Of a DNA stretch of 64,000 bases, positions 61,463 to 64,000 are shown in pieces. The DNA comes from Bacillota bacterium (GTDB lineage: Bacteria; Bacillota_I; Bacilli_A; ML615J-28; CAG-698). Where the stretch lies: contig JAEYQM010000061.1 in the NCBI GenBank assembly GCA_023410025.1, positions 1-64,000 on the forward strand, written 5' to 3'. The position numbers were made by a program, and so were the translations under genes. How positions within the stretch are numbered: the stretch's first letter is position 1; every line of letters begins with the position of its first letter. The notes under the pieces were generated by a model. It searched no databases, was not told where the DNA came from, and saw only the letters and a list, made by a program, of their open reading frames with translations.

Positions 61463-64000
61463 ATGTTTGCTAAAAAAAGAGTAGAAGAAGTTTTAAAGGA
61501 ACTAGAAGTTGACCCTAAAGTTGGTCTTTCAAAAGAAGAAGTAAAGGTAAGGCAAGAAAAGTTTGGTTATAACAAACTTTCTGAAAAGAAGCGTACACCA
61601 TGGATTCTTCGTTTTCTAGGGGAATTTAAAGATGTTCTAATTATTGTCATGTTAGTTGCAGCTTTAATAAGTATAATTGTTGAACCTGAAGATTGGATCG
61701 AAAGTTTAATTATCTTAATAGTTGTATTTGTTAATGCCTTATTAGGTGTTAATCAAGAAAGTAAAGCCGAAAAATCACTTGAAGCATTAAAAAAATTATC
61801 TTCACCAATGACAAAAGTATTACGTGATGGTTATACGCAAATGATTGAATCAAGTGATCTTGTTGTAGGGGATATTATAATTGTTGAAGCGGGAGATTTT
61901 ATTCCTGCTGATGCCAGAATTATAGAACAAGTTAAACTACAAATTGATGAAAGTGCTCTAACCGGAGAAAGTCTAGCAGTAAATAAAATGACTAATGTTA
62001 TTGAACTTGATCATATATCATTAGGTGACCAAAAAAATATGATGTTTTCTTCAACATTCACAACTTATGGACGTGGTGTTGGAGTAGTTACTGCAACAGG
62101 CATGAAAACGGAAATTGGGAAAATTGCCAACTTACTTAGTGATACAGAATCAGAAAAAACACCATTACAAATTAGACTTGATCAAATTGCGAAACTAATG
62201 GGTTTTCTAGCAATCGCCATTTGTGTTGTTATCTTTGCAATGGAATGGTTAAATACTAAAGATATATTAGAATCATTTAAAACAAGCGTTGCTTTAGCCG
62301 TGGCTGCAATTCCTGAAGGTTTATCAACAGTTGTTACAGTTGTCCTTGCTATTGGTGTTGATAAAATGGCTAAAGAAAAAGCTATTGTTAAAAGATTGCC
62401 AGCAGTAGAAACATTGGGAAGTACACAAATTGTATGTAGTGATAAAACTGGTACATTAACTGAAAATAAAATGACTGTTGTAAAGATTTACAATAATACT
62501 TTAAAAAATATTGAAGAAGAATTAACTGATAATGAAAAAACATTATTAACTTATTTTGCTTTATGTAGTGATGCAAAAATTACATTAGTTGATGGAGTCT
62601 ATAAACGTATTGGTGATCCAACGGAAACTGCATTAATTGAAGCAAATAATAATTATGGTAAAGTATCTGAAAAACTAAATGATTTATATAAAAGAGTTGC
62701 AGAAATTTCCTTTGACTCTGATAGAAAAATGATGACAGTTGTTATTGATTTTGATGGCAAACTATTATCAATTACTAAAGGTGCAGTTGATGTAATTTTA
62801 AATAGATCAATTGGTAATGTTGATAAGGATAAAGTATTAAAAGTAAATGAACAAATGGGTAGTAATGCCTTAAGAGTTTTAGGTTTAGGTATTAGATGGT
62901 TAAATGAATTACCTAGTGAAATTGAATCAAATACTTTAGAAAAAGATTTAGAATTCATTGGATTAGTTGGTATGATTGATCCAGCAAGAAAAGAAGTAAA
63001 AGAAGCAATAAGAGTTGCTTCAAATGCCGGTATTAAAACAATTATGATTACTGGAGACCATGTCATCACAGCAAAAGCAATAGCTACAGAACTTGGAATT
63101 TTTAAAGATGGAGATATTGCTATTACATCTGAAAAATTACATAAAATGAGTGATGATGAATTATATGCAAACATTGAAAAATATTCAGTATATGCCCGTG
63201 TTGCACCTGAGGATAAAATTAGAATTGTTAACCTATGGCAAAAGAAGGGTAAAGTTGTTGCCATGACTGGAGACGGTGTAAATGACTCACCAGCTTTAAA
63301 AGGAGCTGACATTGGTTGTGCAATGGGTATTACAGGGACTGACGTTGCTAAGGAAGCAGCAGCAATGATATTGGTTGATGATAACTTTGCTACAATTATT
63401 AGTGCTGTAAAACAAGGTAGAGGTATTTATAATAACATAAGAAGAACTGTTCAATATTTATTATCTAGTAATATTGGTGAAGTTATTACAATTTTCCTTG
63501 CTTCGCTTATCGCATCATTCTTCTCATTAAATTGGGGAGTTCCACTACTTCCAATGCATTTGTTATGGGTTAACCTATTAACAGATAGTTTACCTGCATT
63601 TGCTATTGGTTTAGAATCTGCAGACCCTGATGTTATGAATGAAAAACCTCGTGAGAAAAATGAAAGTTTCTTTGCTGGTGGCTTAAAATCAAAAATTGCA
63701 TTACAAGGTATTGCTATTGGTTTAATAACACTTGCAGCATATACAATTGGACATTTTAGAAATCCTGACAACTATTTAGCTCAAACAATGGCTTTCTTAA
63801 CACTATCTACAGTTCAATTATTCCATGCTTTTAATATTAAATCAGATAAATCGGTATTTCATAAATCAACATTTAATAATAAATATTTAATAGGTGCATT
63901 TGTTATTGGTGTAAGTTTAGAATTAATTATTTTATATGTTCCATTCTTAGCAAATATTTTTAAGTTACAAAGATTAGATTTTGTTGAACTTATGATTGTA
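61463..64000 (+). CDS. P-type cation-transporting ATPase (Ca2+/Mn2+ type), partial
   Basis: The ORF is open to the window's end (846 codons; about 30-40 more expected). This P2-type ATPase has an actuator TGES motif near residue 167, phosphorylation site CSDKTGTLTEN near 325, and hinge MTGDGVNDSPALKGADIG near 600. Membrane helices include EGLSTVVTVVLAIGV-type M4, here AAIPEGLSTVVTVVLAI. The Mn riboswitch directly upstream suggests it exports Mn2+ (as well as or instead of Ca2+). AAGGAGG precedes ATG 61463. Confidence 0.93.
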   Translation, partial: MFAKKRVEEVLKELEVDPKVGLSKEEVKVRQEKFGYNKLSEKKRTPWILRFLGEFKDVLIIVMLVAALISIIVEPEDWIESLIILIVVFVNALLGVNQESKAEKSLEALKKLSSPMTKVLRDGYTQMIESSDLVVGDIIIVEAGDFIPADARIIEQVKLQIDESALTGESLAVNKMTNVIELDHISLGDQKNMMFSSTFTTYGRGVGVVTATGMKTEIGKIANLLSDTESEKTPLQIRLDQIAKLMGFLAIAICVVIFAMEWLNTKDILESFKTSVALAVAAIPEGLSTVVTVVLAIGVDKMAKEKAIVKRLPAVETLGSTQIVCSDKTGTLTENKMTVVKIYNNTLKNIEEELTDNEKTLLTYFALCSDAKITLVDGVYKRIGDPTETALIEANNNYGKVSEKLNDLYKRVAEISFDSDRKMMTVVIDFDGKLLSITKGAVDVILNRSIGNVDKDKVLKVNEQMGSNALRVLGLGIRWLNELPSEIESNTLEKDLEFIGLVGMIDPARKEVKEAIRVASNAGIKTIMITGDHVITAKAIATELGIFKDGDIAITSEKLHKMSDDELYANIEKYSVYARVAPEDKIRIVNLWQKKGKVVAMTGDGVNDSPALKGADIGCAMGITGTDVAKEAAAMILVDDNFATIISAVKQGRGIYNNIRRTVQYLLSSNIGEVITIFLASLIASFFSLNWGVPLLPMHLLWVNLLTDSLPAFAIGLESADPDVMNEKPREKNESFFAGGLKSKIALQGIAIGLITLAAYTIGHFRNPDNYLAQTMAFLTLSTVQLFHAFNIKSDKSVFHKSTFNNKYLIGAFVIGVSLELIILYVPFLANIFKLQRLDFVELMIV

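Noticed and set aside
62653..63312. 219-residue minus-strand ORF at the end of the window
   Set aside because: It is antisense to the P-type ATPase, whose DKTGTLTEN and TGDGVND motifs read through the same span.
1..64000. UGA read as tryptophan (mycoplasma code)
   Set aside because: Several conserved proteins end correctly at TGA (trmFO, xerC, CPBP protease), and Trp residues in conserved motifs use TGG.
1..64000. tRNA/rRNA genes, CRISPR arrays or insertion sequences
   Set aside because: No cloverleaf sequences, rRNA stretches, regularly spaced repeats, transposase genes or terminal inverted repeats were seen by eye.

Overview
The window is a 64 kb chromosomal segment of a low-GC Bacillota bacterium, very AT-rich by eye. 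UGA serves as an ordinary stop codon (for example at the ends of trmFO, xerC and the CPBP protease gene), so this is not a code-4 mollicute. Two signals point to a spore former related to Bacilli: a CotE-type coat protein directly after miaB, as in Bacillus, and a SpoIID-domain lipoprotein. The DnaB/DnaI primosome genes, a polA-mutM-coaE-dnaB-dnaI-thrS order and a T-box on thrS agree. I cannot name a genus; a deep-branching Bacilli group (Turicibacter/Haloplasma/Izemoplasma-like) is a guess.

Layout: 1-2.7 kb miaB, cotE and a SafA-like LysM gene that seems to start at AUU. 2.6-6.7 kb a DtxR-family regulator with a DUF362 ferredoxin protein, divergent from feoAB with a palindromic operator. 6.7-7.6 kb a Pro/Tyr-rich small protein and a VanY-type peptidase. 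7.7-19.1 kb polA, nitroreductase, mutM, coaE, dnaB, dnaI, T-box-thrS, a CPBP protease, a TPR protein and a LysM protein. 19.2-30.8 kb trmFO, xerC, dut-like, then the conserved block rpsB-tsf-pyrH-frr-uppS-cdsA-dxr-rseP-proS. 30.8-35.7 kb nagA, a GHL10-type glycosidase, an unknown membrane protein and a patatin. 35.7-38.4 kb (minus) hflX and a MATE transporter. 38.4-40.4 kb DUF3137 and LemA proteins.

40.5-43.2 kb is the most unusual stretch. A perfect-consensus promoter drives a 52-residue secreted peptide, followed by a 410-residue HTH-plus-TPR regulator and a polytopic membrane protein. This is the layout of a peptide quorum-sensing (RRNPP-like) module. Then come a YczE-like membrane protein, gnd-zwf (minus), a ClpA/C-like ATPase with a ruined second ATPase ring, a SpoIID-domain lipoprotein, and an operon joining a degenerate giant helicase, an ankyrin protein and the c-di-AMP synthase CdaA. 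The end holds ald (with a CcpA-type cre site), mgsA, a PAS/degenerate-GGDEF membrane protein, a 5-formyl-THF cyclo-ligase, ispD, ispF, and a yybP-ykoY manganese riboswitch in front of a P-type cation ATPase that runs off the window.

The genes cohere around translation, replication, isoprenoid/undecaprenyl lipid synthesis (dxr, ispD, ispF, uppS, cdsA), metal homeostasis (feoAB, DtxR regulator, Mn riboswitch) and sporulation. Most promoters share an extended -10 (TGnTATAAT) and a 17-bp spacer. No tRNA, rRNA, CRISPR array, insertion sequence or prophage is visible. No gene-free stretch exceeds 300 bases.
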